A DNA stretch of 64,000 nt. Origin: Xanthostigma xanthostigma. Taxonomy: Eukaryota; Arthropoda; Insecta; Raphidioptera; Raphidiidae. Under the pieces are notes generated by a model that saw only the letters and a list, made by a program, of their open reading frames with translations, had not been told where the DNA came from and searched no databases. Made by a program: the position numbers and the translations under genes. This document shows, piece after piece, positions 22,258 through 33,605 of the stretch. The first letter of the stretch is position 1. Every line of letters begins with the position of its first letter. The stretch is taken from positions 45,912,001-45,976,000 of the forward strand of contig OY754466.1 in NCBI GenBank assembly GCA_963575645.1, read 5' to 3'.

Positions 22258-22637
22258 TTTAATATACCACGTTTTAAAAACGAAACTAAAAAGTATAAAA
22301 TCATTTCTTTACAGGCAGATTTTTAACTTGTAGGATTTGAAACGAAAAACGTGGGGCACATTATTCGTTATATCTCTACAGTTCTGATATATTAATTGAT
22401 GATTATATATTAATTTTGTTTATCAATCATAAATTTTGTATCAAAGGACAGATGGAAGACCAATCCTAGGATTGAATCTGTGTCCTATTCCATCGGCAAT
22501 AAATAAAATTATTGTTATTATATATAACTGTCGCATGTGCCCCACGTTTTTCGTTTCAAATCCTAGAAGTTAAAAATCTGTCTGTAAAGAAATTATTTTA
22601 TATTTTTCAGTCCGTTTTAAAAACGTGGTATATTAAA
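22258..22637. repeat. Fold-back repeat with ~105-bp arms
   Basis: TTTAATATACCACG at left and its complement at right are perfect. The arms also share GGATTTGAAACGAAAAACG and GTGGGGCACA. The loop (about 22370-22530) holds no gene. Confidence 0.8.
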
Positions 22638-23839
22638 TTTTTTTTCTGAATCCAACACTGCGTGATGGTCAAAAAAAGAGTGTAGTGCATAGATTATCTG
22701 AACTGTGCAATGTTAATGCTATCTGGTTGGATTTATATTGTTCATCCATTTTTAAAGTTAAAAGCAAATCAAAGAATTTACTAAAATATGAATAAACTTT
22801 TGTATTATTTTTTTAGTATTTTTGTAATACTCCTTATTTAATTACTTATATTTTAATTTTTTTTATATTTTTTAAGCTACACAAATATTTCAAATTTATA
22901 TTTTTGTATGGGGCTTGCCCTGTTGAAACAACAATAAACAAATAAACAAATATTTCTTTTATTAGTTTATTGTTCAACCTGCGCCGCTAATATCGATTTT
23001 GACAGAAACTTTGTCTTAACCAAACTTCGTACTTAAGCTTGGGTAATAATGTCATCTATCTGGAGTAATTGAAGAGAACCATGATGTAATTAACTTCAAC
23101 CAGGGTGGTTGGCCGCATAATTAAAGACAAGCCCGGCAACGCTGAGGACCTAAACTGTCTAGCGTCTATTTATAATCTAGTGCGGTACCACATAGCACTT
23201 CTCTCGTCTATATCGTTCAGGGAATTACAATGCTGTTTGAAAGTGAGTGTTAACTGATTATTATTGATGATAATTAGATACCTGGTAAACTATAGTTTAA
23301 TGATAAATACATATTTATGCAATAATCAATTGAATATTAATAATAAAGTGGGAATTTTCAAATAATGATCTTTTAAATATATGTTTATTTTAATTATTTA
23401 TAGCGCATAATAACATGCTTACTGGATTTTTTCTCTTCGCTAGATTTTTTTTTCATATTCAGTTTTACAAATTGATGACGTCACGAATCGAACAAGTTAA
23501 TGGGAGGACGACTAGCACCTCTTTAATTTTCAAGTTTGCGATTATTTAGCGGATAATTTAGGCCAGTAGAGTGACGAACTAAGTTTCCACTAATTCGGAA
23601 GTTAGAAGAACTCGGAGCGGATAAAGAGACATTTATGGCTCGATTTTTAAAAATCAATAAAAATTAGAAAACTTCAAATAATTGATAAATTTTCGTATTT
23701 TTAAATGTTGGGTGTTTGTGGACATTTTTTCTTAGCCGTGGAAATTTTCAACTTCTCTTCTTTAATAATTTTTTATTGATTTTTGACAATAGGTGGAGAA
23801 TCATTTTAAAGACTTTTTAGAAAAGAAACGAAACGGTTG
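22638..23839. other. Intergenic stretch, nothing recognised
   Basis: AT-rich; no defensible coding frame or shared repeat. Confidence 0.35.
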
Positions 23840-23876
23840 ATTTATGAGTCAAATTTTTTTATTGTAGGAAGACTAC

Positions 23877-23907
23877 GTTTCGACACCTGTTTTGGTGTCT
23901 TCCTCAG
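23877..23907 (-). ncRNA. Hammerhead-ribozyme-like core
   Basis: On the minus strand: CTGAGGA, one A, stem GACACC / GGTGTC around a 6-base loop, then GAAAC. These are the two conserved halves of a hammerhead core (CUGANGA ... GAAA) around a perfect stem II. The extra A between core and stem departs from the textbook form but is present in the other copies here. Stems I and III are not clearly formed, so activity is not implied. Penelope-like retroelements are known carriers of this motif. Confidence 0.45.
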
Positions 23908-24103
23908 GTCTTTAATTAAATGACATTAATTGACCATCACATCACAAAATCTAATTCATACTTTACTTTAACAACGATCGCAATTGAGTGATCATGATTA
24001 TTAAAGACTTTTTCGCCAATCGTTATCTCTTTGACAATATAATCAATAAAAAAAAATAAGGCTAGTTCTAACTGTTCTGGAGATACAAGCAAAAAACTGT
24101 TTA

Positions 24104-24245
24104 AGCCCAGTTTTTTTTTTAACTCTTTTTTAACAAATTTCAGCCATCGCACGAAGGTGCAATTTTGACAGATTGTGTATCATACTTATATAAATGTTCC
24201 CTCGAATTTGCACCCTTTTGCGATTTTGTGGAAATGTTCATTTTA
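24104..24245 (+). repeat. Dispersed repeat, partner at 38885-38995
   Basis: Both places contain a poly-T run plus AACTCTTTTTTAAC, then TTGACAGATNGTGTATC, ATTTATATAA and AATTTGCACCCTTTTGC in the same order. Non-coding, type unknown. Confidence 0.6.
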
Positions 24246-24981
24246 TTGGCCTAAATTTCCCAAAATATTAACGTGAACGAACTCGAGAAGTCGTGAAAAT
24301 GAATCCCAAAAAAAATAATTTTTCGAAAAGCAGGGAGAGGCATTCAAGTATTATAGTCAAAGGATTTGACTTTTTTTATATGAATCAGACATTTACTCTA
24401 TATTTGCAGATTAAATGGCATTTAAAGTTTTGACAACTTGCGTTCATTTACGAACTGTTATTTTTAACTTATTTTTTAAACTTTTTGTCGGTAATACTTT
24501 CAAAATAACTTCCTGTTATGATAACCTGTCATCGTTCAAATTATGTTTAATTTCTTTTAAAGTGATCTTCTAGTACTTATTTATAATATTGATCGCGCGT
24601 AGCTCGCCTGAGGATCTCCGTTGTCCTTGCTCAAAGCGTATCAAAACACTTACTGGCGTCCTTGTTGAAAACATAAATCTTTTTTTGTATTTAAATGTGT
24701 AAAGAAACTTCCACTAATACAGTTTAATAATTAATTATTCAACCAGCGTCTCGATTTTTATTTAGTGAATATCAGTTTCAAGGTTTATTGTCATTTAAAT
24801 TCCATCATAGAGGTAAATGTTTTCTTTTCTTCCTCCGCCTTGGTTTTATTTGATAAATGGCGATGACGACGTGTTCTGCGCGTAAAAAAGCAAAGGTGAA
24901 AAGTATGGAACGATTCTAAATTGAAGCAACCTTTAAAATAACGGTATCCAAACTTACTTAAGTTAATGGCCACATTTAGTG
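24246..24981. other. Intergenic stretch, nothing recognised
   Basis: AT-rich; no assignable content. Confidence 0.3.
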
Positions 24982-25044
24982 TTTTTGCACTTTTCACGTA
25001 AACGGTAAATGTTATCTAAAAATAGATCAGACAAAAGTTGTAGA

Positions 25045-25536
25045 TAGGGTTGCCAGATTGGGAAATCAAAATGTCTGGACAATATTCTAAAATATCTGAA
25101 CCAAAGGATTTTAGGCTGGACAAAATAAAAATCTGCATTAATCAACCGAAACACGACATATAATCAAGTAATATGTACTTACTTACGTATTATTGTTATA
25201 CGAAAAACGAAAATATAAACTATTGAGCTGAACAGCTGAAATTGGTACAAAGACAGAGGTAGCTTAATCTAACAGTCAATGGTACCTATCAAGTCACTTT
25301 TTTGCCACATATATTTAGTATTTCCCGTAGCCGCCTTTATCATTTTAGAACCTTTCTCTGTATTTAGAAGAGATTTAAAATTAGTACAGTTTTCTTCAAA
25401 GTTTAATCGAATTATATTAGCTCTGGCGGTGCATGTTATTTATTTTTAGCTGGACATTTTGCCTAAAACCGGTACACTGGACAAAGTGTAAAATTGCTGG
25501 ACAATCCAGCCAAGTCCCGCCAATCTGGTAACCCTA
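25045..25536. mobile_element. hAT MITE inserted in a fold-back arm
   Basis: Ends TAGGGTTGCCAGATTGGG and its imperfect complement, with an exact duplication GTTGTAGA at 25037-25044 and 25537-25544. CTGGACA motifs recur inside. 492 bp, non-coding. Confidence 0.85.
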
Positions 25537-25666
25537 GTTGTAGATCATGTAATTGGCTACAAGAATTGTTCTTATACTTTTTTTCCCTACGAATCACCAT
25601 TCTTTTGAAACGGTGATTTCGTACATCAAAAATACTAATATGCACATTAATATTTAGATAACATTA

Positions 25667-25821
25667 GGTTCGTTCCAAGCAGCCAGCGAACGGTTTCGAA
25701 ACCGTCACCCGCATGCGCAGTAGGTAAAACGTGTTCTAATATCGCCACTAACAGCTTCGTTTTACCTACTGCGCATGCGGGTGACGGTTTCGGAACCGTT
25801 CGCTGGCTGCTTGGAACGAAC
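25667..25821. mobile_element. 155-bp palindromic MITE with TTA duplication (Harbinger-like)
   Basis: Ends GGTTCGTTCCAAGCAGCC and perfect complement; arms of ~65 bp are nearly perfect and include GCGCATGCGGGTGACGG. TTA flanks both sides (25664-25666, 25822-25824), the usual PIF/Harbinger target. A diverged relative is at 49277-49440. Confidence 0.75.
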
Positions 25822-26006
25822 TTATTGTTTTTTTTTTGATAAATACGTTAAGTACGTACATAGACATTTTAGTGCCATTATCTCAGGAATAGTGATTCTT
25901 TGGAAAAAAATATAAGAACATTTTTTGTAGACAATTGCATGAACTACAACTTTTGTCTGATCTATTTTTAGATAACATTTACCGTTTACGAGAAAAGTGC
26001 AAGAAA

Positions 26007-26891
26007 CCAATACTTTTGACCTTTGACCTTGAATAAATTTTGAAGCAGATGCAGATTCGATGGAGACTTTTGATATTTTATTTGGAATAGTGTACTTAAG
26101 GCCTGGACCAATTTTCAGCTCTATGCAAATTATAGTAAATTGAAATGTTTATTTTGACTGGACTAGAAAGGATTACCATTTTTCGAAAGGCAGGTAAATT
26201 GTTACTTTATAGTTTATCTGTTTATCCTCACTTCGAATCTTACAGCTTACTTCAGTTAACCTTCGAGTTGGTAGTAAGCAGTCAACATAAACCACGTGGT
26301 TTCTCTAATATTTACTTCTTTCAATAATTAGAGCTGTGTGATACTGGTGGAAGTGATTTTTTCGATCGCCGTAAATTCATTTGTATCTCGGGGTACATTG
26401 ACCGCCATAGTGTTATTGACTGTGTGTTTCTACGACCACGTGAAGGTGAGTCATCGATTTTGTTTTGGAATTCGTTTTTGTATCTCATTTATTTTTATTT
26501 ATCGAGAGTTGTTCATCAATCCCAAACTGGGATTTGTAAAGACGGAATAAGAATTACAAAATATTATAAATCGACTATCGAATAACCCCGAACTCGATAG
26601 GGTCGTCACATACATTTTAGTTCACTAAATAGAGCGCTCCACTCAGTTCGTCATTCTTTCGCGAACTAGTTCGCTCTTATAGTTCGTTAGTTCGCCGTTA
26701 AGATAGATAGATTTTATTTCTTCGCGAAGCCATAAAAGTACAGTATTAATTATAAAAAATAAAACCATATATTAAAATATTAATATTAAAAAGAGCAGTC
26801 ATGGACAGGCTTTTATTAAAAATCGTTTTAATCGAGCTTTAAAGATGCTCAGGTTAAGGCGCTTCAGGTTCAAAAAAAGAAGAGAAAAAGT
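26007..26891. other. Intergenic stretch, nothing recognised
   Basis: Open frames of 60-70 codons exist (26145-26327, 26338-26550) but are Phe/Val-rich and without motifs. Short 'GTTCGC/AGTTCG' strings cluster at 26630-26700. Confidence 0.3.
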
Positions 26892-27009
26892 TAGGGCGAC
26901 CGTTTTTATCGCAACACAACGCGGGACATTTTCCGGGACACATATTAATGGGGGACACGGGACTTTAATGCGGGACTGTCCCAGAAAATCCGGGACAGTC
27001 GGTCACTTA
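26892..27009. mobile_element. Short inverted-repeat element with CGGGAC motifs
   Basis: TAGGGCGACCG at left pairs loosely with CGGTCACTTA at right. CGGGAC or its complement occurs about six times in 118 bp, as in the subterminal regions of the hAT elements at 4635 and 10390. No target duplication was found. Confidence 0.4.
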
Positions 27010-27570
27010 CATAGTCGCGGACGGAAATGAAAATAAAGAAAAAATAGTTTATTTTTTTGGGAAGGGTGTTTTTATGATTGAAAAAGTATCAGATCGGTAT
27101 CTTATCGATTTGTTTGTTATCAGTCTCAGCTTTCAGTGCCTTGTTGTTCAGTCATATAATATTTTCTGTAGGCAATAATATACGTTTGTTGTTAAATTAT
27201 TATTTATTCTGTGATAATGGTAAATTCCATGAAGGGAGACGATAAACATATAATATACAGTCATAAACACATTATACTTTCTGTTGTTACTTCATGTGTG
27301 TAGGACGTTACAATTTTAAATATTGGTAAGTTCCATAATATTCTTATTATTCATAATATTGGATTATCCTCATCGACTCTGAATATCGAAATATTACAGT
27401 ACCACATCCGATACCGAAGGATTGTGGTCAACGATTACAGAAAACAATTTCGCCGATTTCACAAAATTTGGTCAATCTACTGTATATACCTAGATGATTT
27501 TTTCCTGAAAAAAACAGCTCAGTGCGATAGTAAAATATTTTGAATAAGTTTAAGATTAGAACAGATTTTT
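27010..27570. other. Intergenic stretch, nothing recognised
   Basis: AT-rich, no coding frame or repeat identified. Confidence 0.3.
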
Positions 27571-28145
27571 AAAAAAATCGAGTGTGCTTTAGACCACACG
27601 ACTAAAGTTAAACTTCTTCCTGTCATAATTTGTTATTATTCACCCGAAAATTCACAAAATATGAACTTTAAAATGATTTTACAATTTTTTTTTGTTCACT
27701 TTAAACGTACAATATTTAATGTATTGAACAAAATATTAATTTATAAAATTGTTCAAGAACGAAATGAACAGTCTAATGTAAGAAGAAAGAAATATAAACA
27801 TAAAGATAATGAAAACAAAAGTAATACATATTGCAATTCGTTGGATTTTAATTGTAAATCTTTATATTATGAAATATTATTTAGCTCTGCAAGTTAAGTA
27901 GGTTTACAAAACTTTTTTTCTGTCACCCGATAGCGCCACTGGCAAGTAAAGCGTGTGTCATTCTATTGTTAGTACTGCTTATATTTTCGGTGAAGTATTT
28001 GTCATCCTCTTTCTATCTTCACTAACTTCTATCTCCCTCTCAACTTCCGTTCGCCTCGCCCGATCACACTTCCTTAAATCTCTCGTCAGGCATTCACCAG
28101 CTTACTCCCCAAGTCAAGCGTGCGTAAAGAAGTTTTACTTCAAAA
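27571..28145 (+). mobile_element. 'CGAGTGTGCTTTAGACC' family, copy 3 (longest)
   Basis: Same ends as copies 1 and 2, but with an additional ~230-bp segment (about 27765-28030) after GTTCAAGAACGAAATGA. Either this is closer to the full element or it holds an insertion. The 78- and 83-codon frames across it are by-products. Confidence 0.65.
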
Positions 28146-28463
28146 TAAAATCATATCGAGTTGGTGGATATCCTATCGCCGTTGAACAACATCATTATAT
28201 TTAAAATAACGTATTTACTTTTTGATCTGCGCGCCCAGCGATTTTCGTTTCTTCCAAAATTATCTAATAATAAACATTCGGGTCCGCGACAGGCATTTTT
28301 AAAAGCAGAAACGACTTATTTCTGCTATCAACATCAGTGAAGGTTCGTCTTCTTTCAAAAAAGGGAACCGTCCATTGGTGTTTCTAAAACGGGCAGAACT
28401 GTTTTACGTTGAGAAGATCATTTTCCGGCACACATTTAAACTAACAAAGAATTTAAAATTAAA
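28146..28463. other. Intergenic stretch, nothing recognised
   Basis: No long frame or repeat. Confidence 0.3.
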
Positions 28464-28926
28464 CTAGCGTGACCTGTGCAAATTATTCGCACTAAATAAG
28501 TATAATAATTATCACTTTACAAAATTATTTTTTAAATATGATTGCAGGTATTCAATTCGTTTCTAATACTGCACACTGCTTATAACGTTCTTCTTTTTGT
28601 TGTAAAAGGAATATTTTACTAAAATTGTCATATAGAGGCGCAAGTAGCAAAAGCGTTGTTCAGCGTTGTCCGTCAGATGGCAGTATTTACAATATGATGG
28701 TCAGATGACAGATCGAAGTGTTAACGTTACGCCGTCAGATGGCAGACGTTGTTCAGAGTTTAATTAATTTACAAAAACAATAGCAATAATAAATTTTTTA
28801 GTTGTCGATGTCAGAAGAGCAAGCAATTATCTGTAAAATGATATATAATTTATGTGGAGAAATTGTGTGGTTTTTTTCTAAAAAGGGAGGCAAACATCTT
28901 AAACCTTAGCGTATTAATATATATGA
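28464..28926 (-). mobile_element. Non-autonomous Helitron, copy 2 (shortest)
   Basis: Same termini as copy 1 on the minus strand (TC after A; CTAG before T) with the hairpin altered by one base (GTGCAAATTATTCGCAC on +). Internal GTCAGATGGCA modules are fewer and partly deleted, giving 463 bp. Confidence 0.8.
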
Positions 28927-29645
28927 TTGCACTTATATAGTACGCCAGACATCGTAAATTGTATTTTTTTTGTTGCGAGTTAACTGAGTATCATTTCGCG
29001 CTTTATAATATCTATTACGAAAGAATGAAAACAATGCACAAATCGAGGTAAACAGACTCACGTTTGTTATCGTAGAAAAACAGATCTTTTGTGTGTGCAC
29101 GCCGACCGCGCATTCTTGTGGCAAGGTCGTTGCACCTTTTAAGAAGTTTTTTTGTCCCTTGGTGAACGAAATACGTCGCCGACATTTTTGTAAAATTAGT
29201 TGACAGCTTAAAAATGTTTGATACCGCAGCGAGTTTACTTTTTAACCGGCTTCAAAGAAAGAAAATTGAAACGAAAGTTTCATTGGTTAATAATTAATAA
29301 GTTTGTTTGGTGAAGTATAGTGATTAAAAAAATGATCATTTTTTTATTTCTGGAGAGAACCGGACATAAACATTCTATAGAAAGAATAAATAGTTGGCAA
29401 AACCAAAAGTGCACATTCCGCAAGTTTTCCACTGTATGATAAAAAAATAACAATTAAAAAATATTTTTAATAAATTTAAAAAGATTTAAAAATTTAAAGA
29501 AATAAATAATTAAAAATTGAAAAAATATTTTTTTTTAAGTTTGCAAAAATAAAAAAAATTAAGAACTATACATAATATAATATATAATTAATATCAAGTG
29601 GAATAAAATAAAACAAAATAAAAAGAAAAAAAAAAGAAAAAAGTC
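28927..29645. other. AT-rich stretch, nothing recognised
   Basis: About 29430-29645 is almost only A and T with long A runs and could be the degraded body of the tRNA-like element that follows. Confidence 0.35.
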
Positions 29646-29649
29646 AATG

Positions 29650-29722
29650 ATACCGTAAGGAATCGAACCCAGGACCTTGCCCTTGGGAATCCAACGGCAT
29701 AACCATTACGCCACGGCTGCCT
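29650..29722 (-). repeat. tRNA-like (SINE head or tRNA pseudogene)
   Basis: Minus strand: A-box-like TGGCGTAATGG (complement of ~29706-29716), then a stem-like TTGGATTCCCAAG, and B box GGTTCGATTCC (complement of 29659-29669). The acceptor ends do not pair well. Spacing is tRNA-like. A real but unusual tRNA cannot be excluded without a covariance-model scan. Confidence 0.45.
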
Positions 29723-29924
29723 AATACGTCTAGTGGTGTTATCACGGTATACAAGTGTAGCACTTGTTTTATGGATTACACTATATTTTCACAGCGATTA
29801 TTATATTGTTTTTAAACTATATTAGCTGTCAAAAATAATAAAAAATAAAACTGTTTATAAAAATTAAACTACTGAACACATTTTAGTGAATTTAAATAGG
29901 GTTCTGGTCTGATAGTAAACAAAG

Positions 29925-30235
29925 TGAATAAAATATAACCCAAGGCAATCCGACCAAAATTGCGATCTGTAGAGTCGTGACGTACGTACGTACGTACGTA
30001 CATACGTACGTACATACGTACAGACCAACCGACAACTGCTGTTTGTGATTTTCAATTACAATTTTAATAGTATTTATGAACTCAAATTGATTTAAAAATG
30101 GTTCTATTTTATAGATTAGAATCTCCTCTTTTCAAAAAGCTTCAATTTGAATGGATTTCGTGTGAAATTAACTTAAATATAACTTCTTATATGAACAAAA
30201 GTCAGCTCTGACGCACAAAGCGATAATAAAGCACA
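29925..30235 (-). repeat. Dispersed repeat, inverted partner of 13860-14140, with (CGTA)n
   Basis: Reverse-complement match in order to the earlier copy. At 29979-30021 the GTAC motif has expanded into an ~40-bp CGTA/CATA microsatellite. A palindrome GCACATACCGCTA / TAGCGGTATGTGC follows at 30231-30259. Confidence 0.6.
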
Positions 30236-30330
30236 TACCGCTAGTTTAGCGGTATGTGCAATATAATTTTGAGCAACCGAATATCATCATAGATCGCTCT
30301 GTAAATTTTTATGGAATTCGGTTTTCTTTC

Positions 30331-30560
30331 GCCCTGTCACCTAAAGAAATTCTGGTAACTAAATATCGCCCTGCAACTAAATTTTACCCTGTAACGGCTG
30401 TAACTAAATTTTGCCCTGTCATCTAGTTCAAGTTGTCGCCTTTAACAAAATCCAATTGTTATAATCCAACGCATACACAAAGCAAGCGTCACGCGCTGTC
30501 ATCTAACGAAATACTAGTAAATAAATTTCGCCCTGTTATCTAGATGTCGCCATCAACTAA
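30331..30560 (+). repeat. Degenerate short direct repeats, 'CGCCCTGT.ATCTA'
   Basis: Phrases of the type TCGCCCTGTCACCTA, TTGCCCTGTCATCTA, CGCGCTGTCATCTA and TCGCCCTGTTATCTA recur at irregular spacing with 'GTAACTAAAT' between them. No frame; type unknown. Confidence 0.55.
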
Positions 30561-30708
30561 AGCCATGTTTAATCCAACGCACACAAACGTAACGTCGTCC
30601 GATAAAAGTGTCGCGCCAATTGCACGGTTTTACTCCCAACTAAACGCACAGTTAGTGTTTCACATTAAAAAGCGGGTTTAAAAGCCAGGATTCGATGATT
30701 GTGTTATT

Positions 30709-31052
30709 ATCTATACATACTATATTTAAGCGAAATAGCAGTCACTGACTTAGGTACTGATTCATCACGAGACCTCCAAAACTACGCCCCATTGACTTGA
30801 AATTCGGAATAGTTACTCCTTTCACGACGTAGACACCCACTAAGAGCCGATTTTATGCAAATCCTATATAATCCAAAACGGATTTTTCACCTACCATCAC
30901 ATAATATACTATGGATGTGAGTTGTTACGTGGGTGGGTGTGAGTGGTTGCGTAGATGGGAAGACCAATATAATATTTCCAAAGATAGAGATATACTTTGA
31001 ATCAATACATCTTTCAGTTTTGCACCCGGATGAAACAGGGACGTGCTGCTAG
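30709..31052 (+). mobile_element. Helitron-like fragment ending in CTAG|T
   Basis: Contains GTTACTCCTTTC.CGACGTAG and ACACCCAC, shared with the start of the window, and ends GACGTGCTGCTAG before T (31049-31053). The 5' end is uncertain. An ATTT microsatellite follows at 31061-31080. Confidence 0.45.
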
Positions 31053-31083
31053 TATTGCCATATTTATTTATTTATTTATTTCC

Positions 31084-32300
31084 TCAAAATATGTTACAAA
31101 GTTCCAAATTTTATAAAATATAAGGATTTCCTGCCCAACTTGGTGACTGCCAGTACGTACGTTGACGTTCTTTTGGAGATCTTGCGTTGCTTTTGCTTTC
31201 CGATAGTAGATCGGTGTCGATTGCCGCTGAGAACCGTTCGACTCGCTGACGTTGCACAAGTTGCAGCCGTGTGCTGGTGTTCAGGATAAACCGGAATCCG
31301 AGCCGATCTTCGTGCGGTCCGGCGTGTCATTGTCCCAGTCGGGTCTCCGTTAACAGTTAATGCTTATAAAATAAACTCGCCGGCTTTTAAACTGGCTCAG
31401 TCCGCCCAAGTTCAAATAATTGTTAATGTATAATATTCAAATGAACCGTTTTGTTTTGCTTGTTTATGTTTATTTTTGATGTGGAACATTTTTTAGACTG
31501 CGACTTGTTACTAAATCGATGATCGACTCACGTTGGAAGTTTCTAGATTGACACAAACTATCGCAATCCATTGATACAATACGCGCCACGAATCTAAAAG
31601 GCTCGAAAGTTAGATGCGAATGCGGGCTTGCGCTTGTACAGTCTGTTGAAAAACTACAAACATGCAACTCAACAAAACTAAAATAACAATAACAACTTGA
31701 CAATAGCGTACTCGACTGTACATTAAAGCAGGAAAGTGACAGGCAACGAGCGATCACGGCCAATCGCCGACGAGCGCACGTAGCGTGCAGGTAGCTGGGA
31801 GGTGGTGGGGGTCTCAACGGCTCTAAAATGTGCACCACTGTTTAATAATTACTAATTAGAAATGAATATTTTTTTTTTTATAAGAATCGATTTTTTTTTC
31901 ATAAACTGGAGGGTTGGTAACCCTGGACTCATCGACTGCGTGCGAACGCGACATAACTGTACCGGTTTCACAACATCATCCACTTTTTAATTGATATTCG
32001 TTTCTTCGATTTTCATCGAACTCGTTTTGCTTTCGCTCGACGCACACTACAGGGATACCGATTCATGTTTCCTCGTTTAATAGAATCGTTTCGGTCGAGT
32101 TTTTTTTTTTCGACGTCTGCTTCTGCGAACGGAAGTGTTTGTGTTTCTGCGTTGCATTATTGTCTCTGCACGCGAGTTTAAAGACCTTCTTGGCAGGCAT
32201 ATAATGAACCCGTTCGAGTTATTAATATTTTTTGAAGTAAAACTTATTTCGGCCACGGTAATGTGAAATTGGTTCTTGAGATTGAAAATATAATATAGTA
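31084..32300. other. Repeat-poor, GC-richer region
   Basis: Richer in CG dinucleotides (especially 31140-31340, 31700-31820, 31930-32200) than flanking DNA and free of the repeat families seen elsewhere. The 122-codon minus frame at 31470-31838 has no domain. Best read as a candidate regulatory or non-coding-exon region. Confidence 0.35.
31365..31402 (+). promoter_or_regulatory. Candidate core promoter (TATA + TCAGTC initiator)
   Basis: TATAAAATAA starts at 31365 and an arthropod-type initiator TCAGTC at 31397-31402 would place +1 at 31399, 34 bases from the TATA start (a few bases longer than usual). It lies in the GC-richer island. No transcript evidence. Confidence 0.2.
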
Positions 32301-32304
32301 GGTA

Positions 32305-33218
32305 CACAGTTTAAAATAAAAATAAGTAAATAAACTTTTAAGTTAAACGCTTTTATTGTACAATCGATAATGTACTAAAACTAGAAAATAAATATGAGTC
32401 ACCATAAGGGGCTTTGATTAAACTAAAATAAAATCGTATGGGGCATTTATAACTTCACATTATGGTCAAAGAAGACAGTCAAAAGCTAAATATGATTTCG
32501 AATTAGGGATGTCGGAAGTGAAATAAAATATCGATGTATCGATATTTATAAAAATATCAATATCGACGTCGATATATCGAGGAAAAAATATCGATATATC
32601 GGTCCTATTCCAAAAGATTTTGCGTTTTTAAAATAATAGTGTATTTAGCTTAATATTATCATAATAGTAATTTTTATACAAAATGTACATTATTTTAATG
32701 TACAAAAGTCTCAAAAAAATGAAGGTATTTTTACCAGTATTTCTTTTTATTAGGCAATATAATGATTACAAAAATATCGGAAACTAAAAAACTATCTTCT
32801 AACTAATATTTTTAAACCTATTTATTGTATTAGGCAAACCAGTATTTGTCCGGTAGCCAAAGTAGAAAAGACGTTCCTATCCTTTACGGTTATGGATTCT
32901 AGTGACTTTAATTACATAAATAAAAAAAATATATCGTTTTTGATACAATTTTTGATATTGGATATTTTGTATCGATATATCGGATCAAAATATATCGGCT
33001 AAAAATATCGATGTTTTGAATTAAAAATATCGATATACCGATACTTTTTCAACATTCCTATTTCGAATCTCAGACGTTTGGAAGTTTTCTACTAAATATC
33101 CCCCACTTTATTTTAATTTAATCATTGTGACTCATATTTATTTTCTAGTTTTTACTACTTTATCGATTGTACAATAGCGTTTTACTTAAGTTTTTTTACC
33201 TATTTTTATTTTCAAGTT
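32305..33218. repeat. Fold-back repeat interrupted by a hAT element
   Basis: Left and right arms share ATTGTACAATCGATAA, CTAGAAAATAAATATGAGTC and AAATAAAAATA in inverted order. The element at 32504-33060 sits in the loop side. Confidence 0.75.
32504..33060. mobile_element. hAT MITE with ATCGATATATCG repeats
   Basis: Ends TAGGGATGTCGGAA and TTCAACATTCCTA, with the exact duplication TTTCGAAT at 32496-32503 and 33061-33068. Both subterminal regions consist of repeated TATCGATATATCGAT-type motifs; the centre is AT-rich. 557 bp, non-coding. Confidence 0.85.
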
Positions 33219-33239
33219 TTTAGTTTGATTTACATACGG

Positions 33240-33446
33240 ACGAAAGCCGGAACGGTCAGATAGTTATTATAATATTGTATTGTCATCGGAACTACATACG
33301 TATGCAAAATTTCAACTCGATCGGATAATGGGAAGTAGTTGAAAAAGCTGTCCCAAGATTTGAAAGATATAAAGAAATATATACAGAGTCAAGCTAAATA
33401 AAAGCGTTTAAAAAAATGCGTTTAATAATAATAATAATAATAATTT
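33240..33446 (+). repeat. Retroelement-tail-like segment and (TAA)n
   Basis: GCAAAATTTCAACTCGATCGG and GGGAAGTAGTTGAAAA resemble remembered 3' tails of insect non-LTR elements. A TAA microsatellite follows at 33423-33446. Confidence 0.4.
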
Positions 33447-33477
33447 TATTAATCCAGTAGATCGTAAGATATAGGAC

Positions 33478-33605
33478 ATGTTTCAATCGATCAATTATTT
33501 TTCGAGCAGAATCGATTTATAATTATAAAATGCTTTTCTTATGTAGGTGTGGTAATTTTCAAATCACATTTTTTTGACAATCCTTTCTGCAACCCAGCAT
33601 AAGTG
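33478..33605 (+). repeat. Dispersed repeat, partner at 61042-61175
   Basis: Shared in order: CGATCGATTATTTTTC-like, GAGCAGAATCGATTTA, TTTCAAATCACA versus GATTTCAGACAATG, and AACCCAGCATA. Diverged, non-coding. Confidence 0.45.

Larger units (their letters stand above)
24982..26006. repeat. Large fold-back repeat containing two later insertions
   Basis: Arms share TGCACTTTTC, GTAAACGGTAAATGTTATC and AAAATAGATCAGACAAAAG in inverted orientation; when 25045-25536 is removed the left arm continues to match the right for roughly another 70 bp. The loop contains the Harbinger-like element at 25667-25821. Confidence 0.8.

Noticed and set aside
29979..30021. CGTA/CATA array considered as a regulatory palindrome array
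   Set aside because: Simple microsatellite expansion inside a dispersed repeat; the other copy has only two units.
31470..31838. 122-codon minus-strand frame, Ser/Cys/Leu-rich
   Set aside because: No domain, no splice partners; compositional.
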